Shown: in pieces, positions 17,332-26,813 of the stretch | How positions within the stretch are numbered: position 1 is the first letter of the stretch | Layout of the letters: every line of letters starts with the position of its first letter | Source: CBDCWO01 sp965223405 | GTDB taxonomy: Bacteria; Bacteroidota; Bacteroidia; Chitinophagales; Saprospiraceae | DNA length: 64,000 nt | Direction of reading: 5' to 3' | Assembly: GCA_965223405.1 (NCBI GenBank) | Contig: CBDCWO010000006.1 | Span: 5,084,001-5,148,000, forward strand | Notes under the pieces: model-generated | Database searches by the model: none | What the model was told of the DNA's origin: nothing | What the model saw: only the letters and a program-made list of their open reading frames with translations | Position numbers and translations under genes: made by a program

Positions 17332-19236
17332 TTATCGATTCGCCTGAGAATTATCCTTTTTTATTACTGGTAATTTTATTTGTGATGGATGATCCTTGCT
17401 GTGATGAATATTATTATGCGCTACGATACTCTTACTTTCATCATAATTGTTTCCTCCGGTATTAAGGTTTCGGGTGAAGCGTGGGAAATTGCTGCTTGAA
17501 ATCTCGATACGAATAGAATGGCCTTTAGCAAAATAATTACTCGTTGCCATGGGAGTAAATTCTATCGGATATACCTCTTCTTTTTGCATGAACACTTCCT
17601 TGTCATATCCTTCCCGGTATCTGGCTCGTTGTATGGTTTCATCTAGATTGTATGCACGTCCATCGGGATAAACATCTATAAGTTTAATCGTAAAATCGGT
17701 GTCCTTGACATCTGAAGAAACATAGATTGTTGCTTCTATAAATCCGGAGACTTCAACACCTTCTTTTAATGGTTCCGAGGTGAAGACTAATATATCATGA
17801 CGGGTTTCCATCTTTTGCTGATCAAAAGATCCGCCTTGAATGGCACCACCTGTACAACATACATTCCCGCCGTATGAAGGAACCGGATTTTGGGGATCGT
17901 AGGTATATGAGTCAGGAACATCTGTTTTGGCAGGAGGATTCTTCGTCAAAATTCCATCGCCAAACAGGCTGTTGGCGTTTCCTCCGCTTGATAAATAAAA
18001 CGTTTGCATCTCCGCATTTTTAGGAGGCCATTGTTCAGCATGTTGCCATTGATTGGAACCCATAGTGTAATACTGTATTCGGGGCGTTTTTGCTAGAAAG
18101 TTATTTTTCTTTCCCTTTAACCAGTAATCATACCAGGCATAAATTTGTTCATCGTAGTTGAGACGTGCATCACCTACGTTCCTTTCACCTACAATCGTAT
18201 TTTCGGTGGCTCTCCAATATCCACAATGGGTAGTAGGAGCAATGACCAAATATTGGTTTTCAGCAACATCCGGATCCTGAATATTGTTTCGTACATGGTT
18301 GAATAGGGCAATATTCGGACTTATCGAAACATCATACCAAGAACAAAACCAAAAACTAGGTACACCAAATCCCATATCATCGTGATACAAGCCACCTTGA
18401 TACCATTCAGGGTCATTGGGTTTCCTGACGATCATTTTATCATATACTTCTTTTTTCCCATTAACATTTTTAATTATATCGGCTACCGGTAAATGCCAAA
18501 ATGCCTCTTTCCATTCCACAGATGGATTTTCGGGAGCCAGATCATAATAGCGAGAAATGCGAATCAGATCTTTCTGGGTAGCACCTTTGGGGATTCTAGG
18601 TTTAAACTTATCATGTTCCACTCCGTACAACCAAGATGTAAAAAGCATCTGTTGAGCACCTCCTCGATACCAGTTACCTTGTTCGTAATACTCACCTACT
18701 CGCCCTACTCCGGCACCGTATCCCATCGGGACCATTGCTGCATGAGAAGGGTGGTCCAAAGCCGCTACTGCCATTTGCCATTCTGCGGTAGAAGAGCATC
18801 CGGAAGTACCAATTTTGCCATTACTCCAGGATTGATCTTTAAGCCAACTAAAGGCGTCGTACCCATCAGTCAGAGGGGTGCCTAGAATATCCCACTCTCC
18901 CTCGCTAAAATAACGTCCACGCTCATTCTGCACTACATAAGCATAACCTCGCTTTACGGCTTCATAAGCCCTGGAAGCAGTGCGTGTTCTTCTTTCTCCG
19001 TCACCCCAGGAATTGAAGTTATAAGGTGTTCTGGAAAAAATGATAGGGACCGGTTTGTCCGTTTTAGGACGATAGATATCAGTGCAAAGCCGGATGCCAT
19101 CTCTCATCGGCACCATTATCTTTTGATCAATAATTCCGATTTCATTAAGTTTTTGTTCGATGTCATTATCGACCTGTGCAGATGTAATATAGCAGCACAA
19201 GATTATTATAACGCTTAGATAAAATGATTTTTTCAT
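17332..19236 (-). CDS. Secreted S15/CocE-family hydrolase (X-Pro dipeptidyl-peptidase type)
   Basis: A 634-residue alpha/beta hydrolase with signal peptide (residues 1-20, ending TSAQ). N-terminal signature VPMRDGIRLCTDIYRP and FSRTPYN; oxyanion-side region VVQNERGRYFSEGEW; nucleophile Ser148 in IGTSGCSSTAEWQM; a C-terminal jelly-roll typical of the X-Pro peptidase C domain (VEVSGFIEATIYVSSDVKDTDFTIKLIDVYPDGRAYNL). Family members cleave X-Pro dipeptides, cocaine-like esters or cephalosporin esters; the actual substrate cannot be told. ATG 19236 is chosen for the signal peptide. It precedes the carbamoyltransferase gene by 45 bases on the same strand. Confidence 0.9.
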   Translation of the reverse strand: MKKSFYLSVIIILCCYITSAQVDNDIEQKLNEIGIIDQKIMVPMRDGIRLCTDIYRPKTDKPVPIIFSRTPYNFNSWGDGERRTRTASRAYEAVKRGYAYVVQNERGRYFSEGEWDILGTPLTDGYDAFSWLKDQSWSNGKIGTSGCSSTAEWQMAVAALDHPSHAAMVPMGYGAGVGRVGEYYEQGNWYRGGAQQMLFTSWLYGVEHDKFKPRIPKGATQKDLIRISRYYDLAPENPSVEWKEAFWHLPVADIIKNVNGKKEVYDKMIVRKPNDPEWYQGGLYHDDMGFGVPSFWFCSWYDVSISPNIALFNHVRNNIQDPDVAENQYLVIAPTTHCGYWRATENTIVGERNVGDARLNYDEQIYAWYDYWLKGKKNNFLAKTPRIQYYTMGSNQWQHAEQWPPKNAEMQTFYLSSGGNANSLFGDGILTKNPPAKTDVPDSYTYDPQNPVPSYGGNVCCTGGAIQGGSFDQQKMETRHDILVFTSEPLKEGVEVSGFIEATIYVSSDVKDTDFTIKLIDVYPDGRAYNLDETIQRARYREGYDKEVFMQKEEVYPIEFTPMATSNYFAKGHSIRIEISSSNFPRFTRNLNTGGNNYDESKSIVAHNNIHHSKDHPSQIKLPVIKKDNSQANR

Positions 19237-19606
19237 AACTTGAGAATTGATCAAAAATCCTAGAATTCAATTTAAGTTAATTTAATCTGTATAAAGAACT
19301 CCTTCTATAAATAATGGTCAGATCTAGTCCAAAGTACAATATAAAAAGAATCTGCAAATAAGGCTTGGTACAATAATTTTATTTAGGCATCCTAATCCTC
19401 CATATAAATTGGAGCAAAATTAGTTAAATGAGGTCTGAATCGTCCTAAAGTATTAACAATATGATTAATGGTGAGTCCGGATTCCCTTAAATATGGGCAT
19501 AGAGTCTTCATTAAGAGTAGAGAAGGCTTTTCGTAAGGAAATTTCAAAATAAGTGGTTTGGATATTTTGATCTTGTAAGTAATGCTTCCAGAGTAGATAT
19601 TCAATT
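19237..19606. other. Region between hydrolase gene and IS982-type element
   Basis: No confident gene. A 70-codon minus-strand frame (19392-19604, containing CPYLRESGLTINHIVNTLGRF) begins next to the left end of the IS element and, before insertion, would have followed the stop codon of the Lrp gene in the same frame. I do not recognise it; it may be a cut-off small gene or chance. Confidence 0.4.
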
Positions 19607-20639
19607 AACGTGAATAATGTTTAAGCGGCTGTAAGGAGGAGCTGTAAATTATCAGTTTTTTCAGTTGAGATATTCAAAGAAGGTTTTTTTGGTAAGAACT
19701 GATATGCTATTAACCCAGCAACCAGATTTATAAAAAAACCTTTAGGGGCTCGATGTCTGGAATGTTCAATAGAACAGATATTTTTCAATTCATCATTGAC
19801 CGATTCGATAAGAGCTCTTTTTCTCAATAGGATTTTATCGATATCTGATAGATTTTGATCTTTCATGTTTTTGCGTGTTTTATAAATTAGATGTACACCA
19901 TCATTCCATAAAAAGTCGGCCAGAGCTTTTGAAATATAGCCTCTGTCCCCGTAGAGTTTTCCAAATATGTTTTCAGTTAAAGAAGTGATTACCTGTAGGT
20001 TACGATCATCTACATTGGCTTTTGTTAGGTAAAACTCAGAATTTCTCCCATATCATTAATTACTAAATGCAACTTGAAACCATAGAACCAACCCATGGTA
20101 CCTTTACTTTTTGTTGCAAACCCCTTCATTACTTTATGTTGTTTTTCTCGCTTAATATGACATGCCTTAATCGTAGTAGAATCTATGAAATTGATACCTC
20201 TACTACAACCTAATCCATACTGTTTGAGGAATAATAGTAGAGGAATTATTACTTTTTGCTGTGTTTGGTTGAACCGTTCATAGGAAACAAGATCAGGAAA
20301 CAAGTGCATCCAATATCGTCTAACCATTTCATTATAAAATGACTTGAAATTAGTGTAATGGCTATGATGAAAGCATATCAATATGGTCATCATTTCAGAG
20401 TCTGATAGTCTACTTTTCCTATTGCGTGTACATTTTTTACCGTCTTGAAGCCTGAAATATTGAATTTGTTGAGAGAATTCTTTATAAAAGTCATCCACAG
20501 CAACATAAATTTCTGTAATTTTATCATCAAACATATGGAGGAGTTTAATATTATTTAATTGAGATTCAACTGTTAATATATTAAATATCCTCCTATGTTT
20601 TAAATTAAAACAACAGTTTTTTTATCCATTATTCACGTT
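19607..20639 (-). mobile_element. IS982-family insertion sequence with intact ends
   Basis: About 1033 bp. Terminal inverted repeats AACGTGAATAATG (19607-19619) and its complement (20627-20639) match over 13 bases. Flanks repeat CAATT (19602-19606 and 20640-20644), an apparent 5-bp target duplication. The right duplication overlaps the stop codon of the Lrp gene, so insertion took place exactly at its 3' end without changing the product. The only gene inside is a frameshifted IS982-type transposase. Confidence 0.85.
19621..20534 (-). pseudogene. IS982-family transposase, frameshifted
   Basis: DDE transposase of the IS982 type. The first part (20534-20025) holds the N-terminal helices and the first catalytic Asp118 in NFIDSTT, then GWFYGFKLHLVINDMGEILSFT and a stop. 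The second part, in another frame, continues LTKANVDDRNLQ (second Asp), LYGDRGYISK, and IESVNDELKN with the catalytic Glu, ending at 19621. One missing base near 20024 (ACCTAACA where ACCCTAACA would keep the frame) explains the break. The residues on both sides join smoothly, so the loss looks recent. Programmed frameshifting is not usual in IS982, so I call it inactive, with a sequencing error as the alternative. Confidence 0.85.
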
Positions 20640-20642
20640 CAA

Positions 20643-21098
20643 TTAGGTATTGCAATTAATTGGTTGTGCTAAAATATTGTCATCAATAATTGATTTTAGA
20701 ACAAGAGATGTGGTGAGCTCTCCGTACACAGCTAATCTAGCATTGAGATTTTCAAGGTGTTTGGGGTCTTTCACATATCCTCTCATCAACATGCAATCGT
20801 TGCCAGTAATTTTATGGCACTCACATATTTCTGGGATTGTAGGTAAATATTTTTCAAACCTTTCTACCTGGCCGAATCTGATTTTTATTGTTATATAGAC
20901 TCCCAGGGGATACCCAATTCTTTCCATATTGAGATTCGTGGAATATTTTTCGATGATACCTGCCTGTTCCATTTTGTGAATGCGTTCAGCAACAGTTGGC
21001 GATGAAAGCCCAATTTCTTGTGCAATTTCCTTCAAAGCACTTCTGGAATTTTGTTGGAGAATTTCCAATATTTTCCAATTGATTTTGTCCAATTTCAT
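20643..21098 (-). CDS. Lrp/AsnC-family transcriptional regulator (copy 1)
   Basis: A 151-residue regulator. The N-terminal helix-turn-helix has the AsnC pattern (INWKILEILQQNSRSALKEIA, IGLSSPTVAERIHKMEQAGII, cut here in two). The C-terminal ligand-binding RAM/ACT-like domain has VERFEKYLPTIPEICECHKITGNDCML. It lies divergently from a DinB-fold gene 116 bases away. The same pair, with equally long proteins, occurs again at 30.3-31.4 kb; by eye the two regulators share about two thirds of residues. The pairing suggests regulation of the divergent partner and itself. An IS982-type element sits directly behind the stop codon. Confidence 0.92.
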   Translation of the reverse strand: MKLDKINWKILEILQQNSRSALKEIAQEIGLSSPTVAERIHKMEQAGIIEKYSTNLNMERIGYPLGVYITIKIRFGQVERFEKYLPTIPEICECHKITGNDCMLMRGYVKDPKHLENLNARLAVYGELTTSLVLKSIIDDNILAQPINCNT

Positions 21099-21214
21099 AA
21101 ATTAGGTTATAATGATAATAAAAATTATAAAAATAGATATAAGGCATAATAAACCTAAAATAGTAAATATTTAATATCATATTAAGTTAGATATTTGTGT
21201 GTAATTGTTGACTA
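21099..21214. promoter_or_regulatory. Divergent control region of the Lrp / DinB-fold pair (copy 1)
   Basis: A very AT-rich 116-base region between the two divergent start codons. It carries ACCTAAAATA at 21153-21162, which recurs at a similar place in copy 2 (30834-30843), together with a nearby GGCATA in both. This is a candidate Lrp operator by conservation between the two copies. No promoter boxes are clear. Confidence 0.4.
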
Positions 21215-21739
21215 ATGACTACAAAAGAGTTAAACTTAAAAGAATTCGTGCCCTATTACAGCAGGTATATTAACAAAATTCCAGTTGACATTGAGCTAAG
21301 AGTTGGATTTGAAAATGGATACTCGAGTCTTCCCAATTTTTTTAATTCTATTCCGGATCATAAACTTAATTATAGATATGGAAGTGACAAGTGGAATCCA
21401 AAAGAAATCTTGCAACATCTTATTGATACAGAACGAATATTTATTTATCGTTGCTTTCGGATTGCGAGACATGACCGAACAATATTAACAGCATTTGATC
21501 AGTCGATTTATGTTGACCCCTCGAGAGCTTCAGAGAAACCGTTAGATAAGTTGCTAAAAGAATTTATTGCCACCAGATATGCTTCCATGGTGCTGCTTAA
21601 TAGCCTTACTGATCAGGATTTAAAATGTATTGGAAGTGTTAACGGAGGACCCATGTCAGCCCGGGCTGCAGCCTTTACTATTATTGGGCACAATGAGTGG
21701 CATAAGGAGATAATTCGGAAAAAATATTTGGATGCTTGA
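21215..21739 (+). CDS. DinB-fold (DinB_2 type) protein, copy 1
   Basis: A 174-residue four-helix-bundle protein of the DinB/YfiT superfamily, which includes metal-dependent thiol transferases and damage-inducible proteins. The three-histidine metal site is visible: His68 in QHLIDTER, and His159/His163 in IGHNEWH. It is distinct from the DNA polymerase also called DinB. It is divergent to an Lrp-type regulator, and a paralogous pair lies about 10 kb downstream. Substrate unknown; a thiol-dependent transferase role is family inference only. Confidence 0.87.
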   Translation: MTTKELNLKEFVPYYSRYINKIPVDIELRVGFENGYSSLPNFFNSIPDHKLNYRYGSDKWNPKEILQHLIDTERIFIYRCFRIARHDRTILTAFDQSIYVDPSRASEKPLDKLLKEFIATRYASMVLLNSLTDQDLKCIGSVNGGPMSARAAAFTIIGHNEWHKEIIRKKYLDA

Positions 21740-22008
21740 GATAAGTACTAAGGTGTGAACAATATGTAACAGATTTGCCCAACCCATGAAAAGAAGCCAT
21801 GATATGCTCTTTTGAATGTACTTAATGCGGAAATGTGATTCAATTTAATAAGGTTTACCCAATTTGCGTTGGAAATTTTAAACGAAGACCTATTTGACTC
21901 AAATTAATGATTCCAGAATTACCAATTTCAAAGTAGGAATTAAATATAAAAAATTCAGGGATCGGATTAATAAAAAAGAAATACGAAAATGTAGAACCTG
22001 TGAAATAG

Positions 22009-22485
22009 ATGAATTTTAAAGATTTTGAAAAATATAAACCACGTAGAATTGAATTTGCTGAATTATTGAGGGTAGGGGATTGGGATATTAAAATATATAC
22101 GATCACAACTAAAAGGAAGTTTTGCTCAGTAATGGCTCTAGAGAATATAGAAAAACTTATGCCGGCTTGGATCGAAGAATTGGAAGAATCTAATTTGCTT
22201 AATCACAAGATAGCATTTTTGATAGTTCATGAAGCCCGAGAAGGTATTTGGGTGTTATTTAATTGGTGGACTGGTAGAGAAATGATCGATTCAAAAGTAT
22301 ACTTTTCAGAATTCGGTAAATCTGAAAAGTTAATCCCTACTCCTTTTGAAAGTAATGCGTTGATTTGTATTTGGGAACTTGAAGTATTTGCTCATGAGAG
22401 AAAAGCGTGGATTGAGAATATACTGGTAGATAAACCTAATCTTGAAGCATATCTATCCGACACTTTAACAACTGCAAAGCATTAA
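22009..22485 (+). CDS. Hypothetical protein
   Basis: A 158-residue soluble protein without signal peptide. Aromatic-rich and acidic, with KIAFLIVHEAREGIWVLFNWWTGREMIDSKVYFS in the centre (quoted in part: HEAREG, NWWTG) and a helical C-terminus (HERKAWIENILVD). I do not recognise the family. It sits between the DinB-fold gene (269 bases) and a serine hydrolase gene (166 bases), both on the same strand. Confidence 0.7.
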   Translation: MNFKDFEKYKPRRIEFAELLRVGDWDIKIYTITTKRKFCSVMALENIEKLMPAWIEELEESNLLNHKIAFLIVHEAREGIWVLFNWWTGREMIDSKVYFSEFGKSEKLIPTPFESNALICIWELEVFAHERKAWIENILVDKPNLEAYLSDTLTTAKH

Positions 22486-22651
22486 TCGAACTTGGGAACA
22501 CAGAAAAATTCAGCAGAGATTTATAAAGGTCGAGTTTTATAAATGTAGTTGTGCATTCTTGTTTGGTTTGAGAGTGGAAATGGAGTATTAAGTCCAGTTG
22601 AAAATATGACAAATTACTATTTATATCTATGCTGGAACAAATATTAATTGA

Positions 22652-24298
22652 ATGAAAAAAATAATCATAACCTTTATTATACTTGTTCATTCATTCAATA
22701 ATATAAATGGGCAGACTTTGAAAGATCAAATAGATTCGATTTTGTCCATTTCTGTAAATAGATCTTTACCCGGTGGGGCAGTTTTAGTACAACAAAAAGA
22801 TTCAATTCTATATACAAAGTACTTTGGGAAAGCAGATTTATCCCATGATATTGATATTGATGATCAAACTGTTTTCAATATTGGTTCCGTTTCAAAACAG
22901 TTTACCGTTTTTGCCATTTTATTACTTGAAGATCAGGGCAAATTATCACTTCAAGATGATATTCATCGGTATATTCCCGAATTAACTGACTTCGGACACA
23001 AAATTACTATAGAACAATTGATAAGACATACCAGCGGACTAAAATCTGTAAATTTTTTAGCTAGGATGGCTGGTTGGCGTCAAACCGACTTAAGTACTCA
23101 CGACCAGATGCTTAAATTACTTTTTCGCCAAAAGAAGCTCGACTATATTCCGGGAACGGATTATAAATATAGTAATTCCGGCACAATGCTCTTGGCAGAA
23201 GTTGTGAGTAGAGTTTCCGAAAAATCGTTTGCTGAATTTATGAATGATGAAGTGTTCTATCCATTGGGAATGAAATACACTTTTGTTCGAGATGATATAG
23301 CTGAAATATTTAAACATGAAGCTCATGGATATTATTGGGAAAATGGCAAACTTAAAAAGGCGATTAATTCTCATGGGAACATTGGATTTACTAATGTTTA
23401 TTCTACTGTTGAAGATTTGGCGTTATGGGCATTAAATTATAAAAATCCGGTGGTCGGTAATCAGCAGATTATTGAAAAAATGGAAAGTCCAACCGTTTTG
23501 CCGAATAAGATAACTGTTGATCACGCAATGGGCCAATTTATTACGACTTATAAAGGCATTAAACATATTCAACATACTGGAGGACACAGAGCATATGTGG
23601 CCTATTTTGGAAGATTTCCCGATCTCGACCTTGATATTGTTATCTGTAGCAATGTTGAAGGATTTGATCTGTTTGGCACCACCTATCAAATTATCGATCT
23701 ATTTATCGAAGAAATACCAGATCAAAATACCCAAGTAGACCATGGAAAAGCTCCGTATATAAATCTCGAACCAAATATCATTACTCGATACCATGGGTAT
23801 TATTGGCTCGATGAAGCCAATGTCAGTAGGCAAGTACTAAGTCGGAATGACACATTAATTTACTCAAGAGGTGAAGATAATCACAGCTATTTCAAACCGG
23901 TAAGCAAAACTGAATTTCAAATGCTAGATTCAAAAGATAAAATCATAGTCAAATTTGAAAAAGATAAAATGTACTTCATAGAGCCCAATGGCATTAGCGA
24001 ATTTGAGAAGTATCATCCTGTGGTATATAATGAGGCAGCGCTAGGAGATTTTGTCGGCACATACTACAGTAGGGAACTTAATTCAAATTATGAGCTCTTG
24101 ATTGAGGATAACCGGTTAAAGGCCAAAAGCCCAAAGATGAAGGAAATCACCTTTTTCCCGATTATGGAAAACAGATTCACATCCGATCAATGGTTTCTGA
24201 ACAGCGCAAGGTTTGTACGGGATACAAGTGGAACTGTTATGGGTTTTTATGCGGGGAATGTCCAGGTGAAAGATGTTTGGTTTATGAAAATGAAGTAG
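22652..24298 (+). CDS. Secreted serine hydrolase, class C beta-lactamase fold (S12)
   Basis: A 548-residue secreted protein with signal peptide (1-20, ending INGQ). The beta-lactamase/DD-peptidase domain covers about 25-350, with SxxK at Ser79-Lys82 (NIGSVSKQF), YxN at Tyr173-Asn175 (YKYSNSG) and HTGG at 308-311 in place of KTG, all typical of the S12 esterase/peptidase group. The C-terminal 200 residues are a beta-rich domain often attached to such proteins. True beta-lactamase activity is not implied; many relatives are D-aminopeptidases or esterases. It stands alone on the plus strand. Confidence 0.9.
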   Translation: MKKIIITFIILVHSFNNINGQTLKDQIDSILSISVNRSLPGGAVLVQQKDSILYTKYFGKADLSHDIDIDDQTVFNIGSVSKQFTVFAILLLEDQGKLSLQDDIHRYIPELTDFGHKITIEQLIRHTSGLKSVNFLARMAGWRQTDLSTHDQMLKLLFRQKKLDYIPGTDYKYSNSGTMLLAEVVSRVSEKSFAEFMNDEVFYPLGMKYTFVRDDIAEIFKHEAHGYYWENGKLKKAINSHGNIGFTNVYSTVEDLALWALNYKNPVVGNQQIIEKMESPTVLPNKITVDHAMGQFITTYKGIKHIQHTGGHRAYVAYFGRFPDLDLDIVICSNVEGFDLFGTTYQIIDLFIEEIPDQNTQVDHGKAPYINLEPNIITRYHGYYWLDEANVSRQVLSRNDTLIYSRGEDNHSYFKPVSKTEFQMLDSKDKIIVKFEKDKMYFIEPNGISEFEKYHPVVYNEAALGDFVGTYYSRELNSNYELLIEDNRLKAKSPKMKEITFFPIMENRFTSDQWFLNSARFVRDTSGTVMGFYAGNVQVKDVWFMKMK

Positions 24299-24424
24299 AG
24301 GTCTACAATTATGTATTCAATGGGAAGAAGGAAAATCAAAATAGACAGAAAAAAGGTTAGAGAAATGTTTGCGATGAAGATTGGAAAAAACTGAGTTTAT
24401 AAAAAGCCAATAGAGACAGTTGAA

Positions 24425-24889
24425 ATGAAAACACATCCTAAAATTCGATTTGCGAATCAAGAAGACATGGATCAAATAATCGATTTATGTGAATTGCATG
24501 CTATCTATGAAAAATCTGAATATTCTAAAATCGGAAAAGTTGCACAGCTTCATAAAGATCTATTTTCTCATAGCCCAAAACTATTTTGTTTGGTTGTAGA
24601 AGATGACAAGAAATTAATTGCCTATGCCACCTTTATGAAACAATATGCAACATGGGACGCCAGAGAATACATTTATATGGATTGTCTATACGTAAAGGAC
24701 GAATTTCGAAGCCGGGGAATTGGTGAACAATTAGTAGATAGGATTAAAGAAGAAGGCAAAAAGTTGAATTGCGATATAATGCAATGGCAGACGCCGGATT
24801 TCAATAAGCGAGCTATGAAATTTTACAGACGCATTGGTGCCTATGGTAAGAGTAAAGAACGCTTTTTTTTAAGTATAGAATCATCATAA
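24425..24889 (+). CDS. GNAT-family N-acetyltransferase
   Basis: A 154-residue GNAT protein. The acetyl-CoA binding motif A is MDCLYVKDEFRSRGIGEQLVDRI (central part VKDEFRSRGIG), preceded by the strand IAYATFMKQYATWDAREYIYMD and followed by the C-terminal FYRRIGA motif. The overall form resembles diamine/amino-acid acetyltransferases, but the substrate cannot be named. The next gene, a broken M1-type peptidase, starts 4 bases after its stop. Confidence 0.88.
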   Translation: MKTHPKIRFANQEDMDQIIDLCELHAIYEKSEYSKIGKVAQLHKDLFSHSPKLFCLVVEDDKKLIAYATFMKQYATWDAREYIYMDCLYVKDEFRSRGIGEQLVDRIKEEGKKLNCDIMQWQTPDFNKRAMKFYRRIGAYGKSKERFFLSIESS

Positions 24890-24892
24890 ATT

Positions 24893-25050
24893 ATGATAAA
24901 AATAAAAAAACACCTCCTGATCAAAAGAAGTAGGTTTTTAACATTGAACACGGTATGGCTATATTTATTTATTGGTTGCTCTAGCCATACAGTTAATTCG
25001 GATATTACTTTCCAAGGAAACATAGATATAATACATCAAAATATTAATCT
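24893..25050 (+). pseudogene. 5' fragment of M1-peptidase-like lipoprotein, cut by an IS1182-type element
   Basis: Codes for a lipoprotein signal (LTLNTVWLYLFIGC, Cys29) and the first residues of an M1-type N-terminal domain (DIIHQNIN). The frame then enters the IS element and stops at 25084. If the IS (25051-26809) and one copy of the ATCT target repeat are removed, the codons join exactly: NIN-L-QFDWNTKRTIG, the usual opening of the M1 N-terminal beta domain. This shows that the fragment and the 26814-29277 entry were one gene of about 873 codons. Confidence 0.85.
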
Positions 25051-26809
25051 TGAGTGCACTCCGAAAAGTCAGAATATATTATAACATTAATATATATATT
25101 GATTAACTTGGAAACATGTTTAAAAGAGATACAGGCAAACAGTTTGATATGTTCAAGAGTGCGAGTCACCATTTATCGAAGGGTTCGCAGAAAATACTGA
25201 ATAACAGGAGTTCATGGAATACAGTATTTAGAGATCATTTTGTGAGTCAAATAGATGAGAGTTTATATTCTGTACTATATTCAGAGAAAATGGGAAGGCC
25301 AAATGCCTCGATACGGACACTAATAGGAATGATGATGCTTAAAGAGATGCAAGGGTGGAGTGATGAACAATTGTTCGACGAGTGCATGTTCAATCTACGG
25401 GTACGCTCAGCTTTAGGGCTATTACATTTAGATGAGCAAGTGCCCTGCGCATCGACCTATTATGAGTTCAGGAGCAAATTAGCTCATTACTATGAGACGA
25501 CAGGAGAGGATTTGATGAAAAAGACCTTTGCCCAAGTGAGCAGTGAGCAGCTATCAAACTTATCGATCAGTGGTAGCAAAATACGTATGGACTCGAAATT
25601 AATACAAAGCAACATAGCCCGCCACAACCGGCTACAACTCATTGTAGAAAGTGTACGTGTAAACATACAGCATATTGACCTAGAGAAAATACAGTCCCAC
25701 ATAAACGAGACTCAATATGGTTACCTAAAACAACTAGTCGAGAAAAGCACTTCCAACCTCACCTACCAATTAAGCAAGGAAGAAAAAGAAGCTATGCTCA
25801 TCGATTTTGGACATATTCTATTAGCACTATATAAAACCAAGATTATTGACGAGCAAAGTATAATGTACAAGATACTTACCGAACAATACGATTTTGAAAT
25901 AGGAGAGGACAATCAAGATGACGAACTACATCCCCAAGATCCCACTCAGATCAGTAGCGACTCAATCCAATCAATACACGACATCGAAGCGGCTTATCGT
26001 AAAAAGGGTAAAGATCAAAACGTTCAAATGGTGCAAGGCTACCACAGCAATATCACAGAGACCTGCGATGAAGAAAATGAAATTAACCTTATCACTGATG
26101 TCATCACAGCGCCAGCCAATGTAAACGAAGACCAGTTTTTACAACCCGCACTACAAAACACACAAGAGAACTTAGGAACTGACAATCCAATCAAGCAAGT
26201 CATCACTGACGGCGGCTACGACAGTATAGACAATAGAAAAGAAATGCAAAAAGAAACTGCCCCAGCATGGAAGATGAACAAACTCAAAGGCAGAAACCGC
26301 ACCTATGAAATGCACTACGATGATGAGGAACAACTTCATGTAATAGACATCAAGACAGGCCAAGATTGTGAAGTTTACTGGTCAGAAAAAGCACAAAAAT
26401 ACAGGATCAGAAAAGACAATGGTCAGACAATCTACCAGACCAAAGAGCAAGTAGATAACTACATCGCCTGTCTAAAAATATTGAAACAATCCACAGAGGA
26501 AGATTATAATTTACGTTCCAGTGCCGAATCGACCATCCACCAAGTCTTTCATAGACTATGGCGAAGACAGAAAACCAGGTACCGGGGTCTGCTTAAGCAC
26601 CATTGGTATGTCTTGATGCGAGCATTATCAGTCAATATTTCAAGAATCACAGCTTATTTTGGGATAAAAGAACCAAAAACAACAATTCTTATGTTCCTAG
26701 CATTCATCATGCAACATAGATCCATAAGAGAATACACCATTTTCAAATCGTCTATTCAATATGCTATCATCTTTTGATTTTATAATTTAGACTTTATGGA
26801 GTGTACTCA
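25051..26809 (+). mobile_element. IS1182-family insertion sequence, apparently complete
   Basis: About 1759 bp. Terminal inverted repeats TGAGTGCACTCCGAAAAGTC (25051-25070) and, reversed, 26790-26809 (TGAGTACACTCCATAAAGTC when read inward) match at 17 of 20 bases. Flanks repeat ATCT (25047-25050 and 26810-26813), a 4-bp target duplication. It carries one intact transposase gene and interrupts an M1-peptidase-like gene. Confidence 0.9.
25116..26777 (+). CDS. IS1182-family transposase, intact
   Basis: A 553-residue DDE transposase. The N-terminal part has the family patterns DESLYSVLYSEKMGRPNASIR, IGMMMLKEMQGWSDEQL and STYYEFRSKL (parts quoted). The catalytic triad is Asp159 (RMDSKLIQSNIA), Asp365 (ITDGGYDS) and Glu471 (SSAESTIHQVFHR). 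It fills the IS from 46 bases inside the left repeat to 12 bases before the right one and has no internal stop, so it may be functional. It differs clearly from the second IS1182-type transposase at 35-36.6 kb, so they are separate elements of one family. Confidence 0.92.
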   Translation: MFKRDTGKQFDMFKSASHHLSKGSQKILNNRSSWNTVFRDHFVSQIDESLYSVLYSEKMGRPNASIRTLIGMMMLKEMQGWSDEQLFDECMFNLRVRSALGLLHLDEQVPCASTYYEFRSKLAHYYETTGEDLMKKTFAQVSSEQLSNLSISGSKIRMDSKLIQSNIARHNRLQLIVESVRVNIQHIDLEKIQSHINETQYGYLKQLVEKSTSNLTYQLSKEEKEAMLIDFGHILLALYKTKIIDEQSIMYKILTEQYDFEIGEDNQDDELHPQDPTQISSDSIQSIHDIEAAYRKKGKDQNVQMVQGYHSNITETCDEENEINLITDVITAPANVNEDQFLQPALQNTQENLGTDNPIKQVITDGGYDSIDNRKEMQKETAPAWKMNKLKGRNRTYEMHYDDEEQLHVIDIKTGQDCEVYWSEKAQKYRIRKDNGQTIYQTKEQVDNYIACLKILKQSTEEDYNLRSSAESTIHQVFHRLWRRQKTRYRGLLKHHWYVLMRALSVNISRITAYFGIKEPKTTILMFLAFIMQHRSIREYTIFKSSIQYAIIF

Positions 26810-26813
26810 ATCT

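Noticed and set aside
19392..19604. 70-codon minus-strand frame next to the IS982-type element
   Set aside because: It starts with TTG at the IS border and has no known domain; kept only as an intergenic note.
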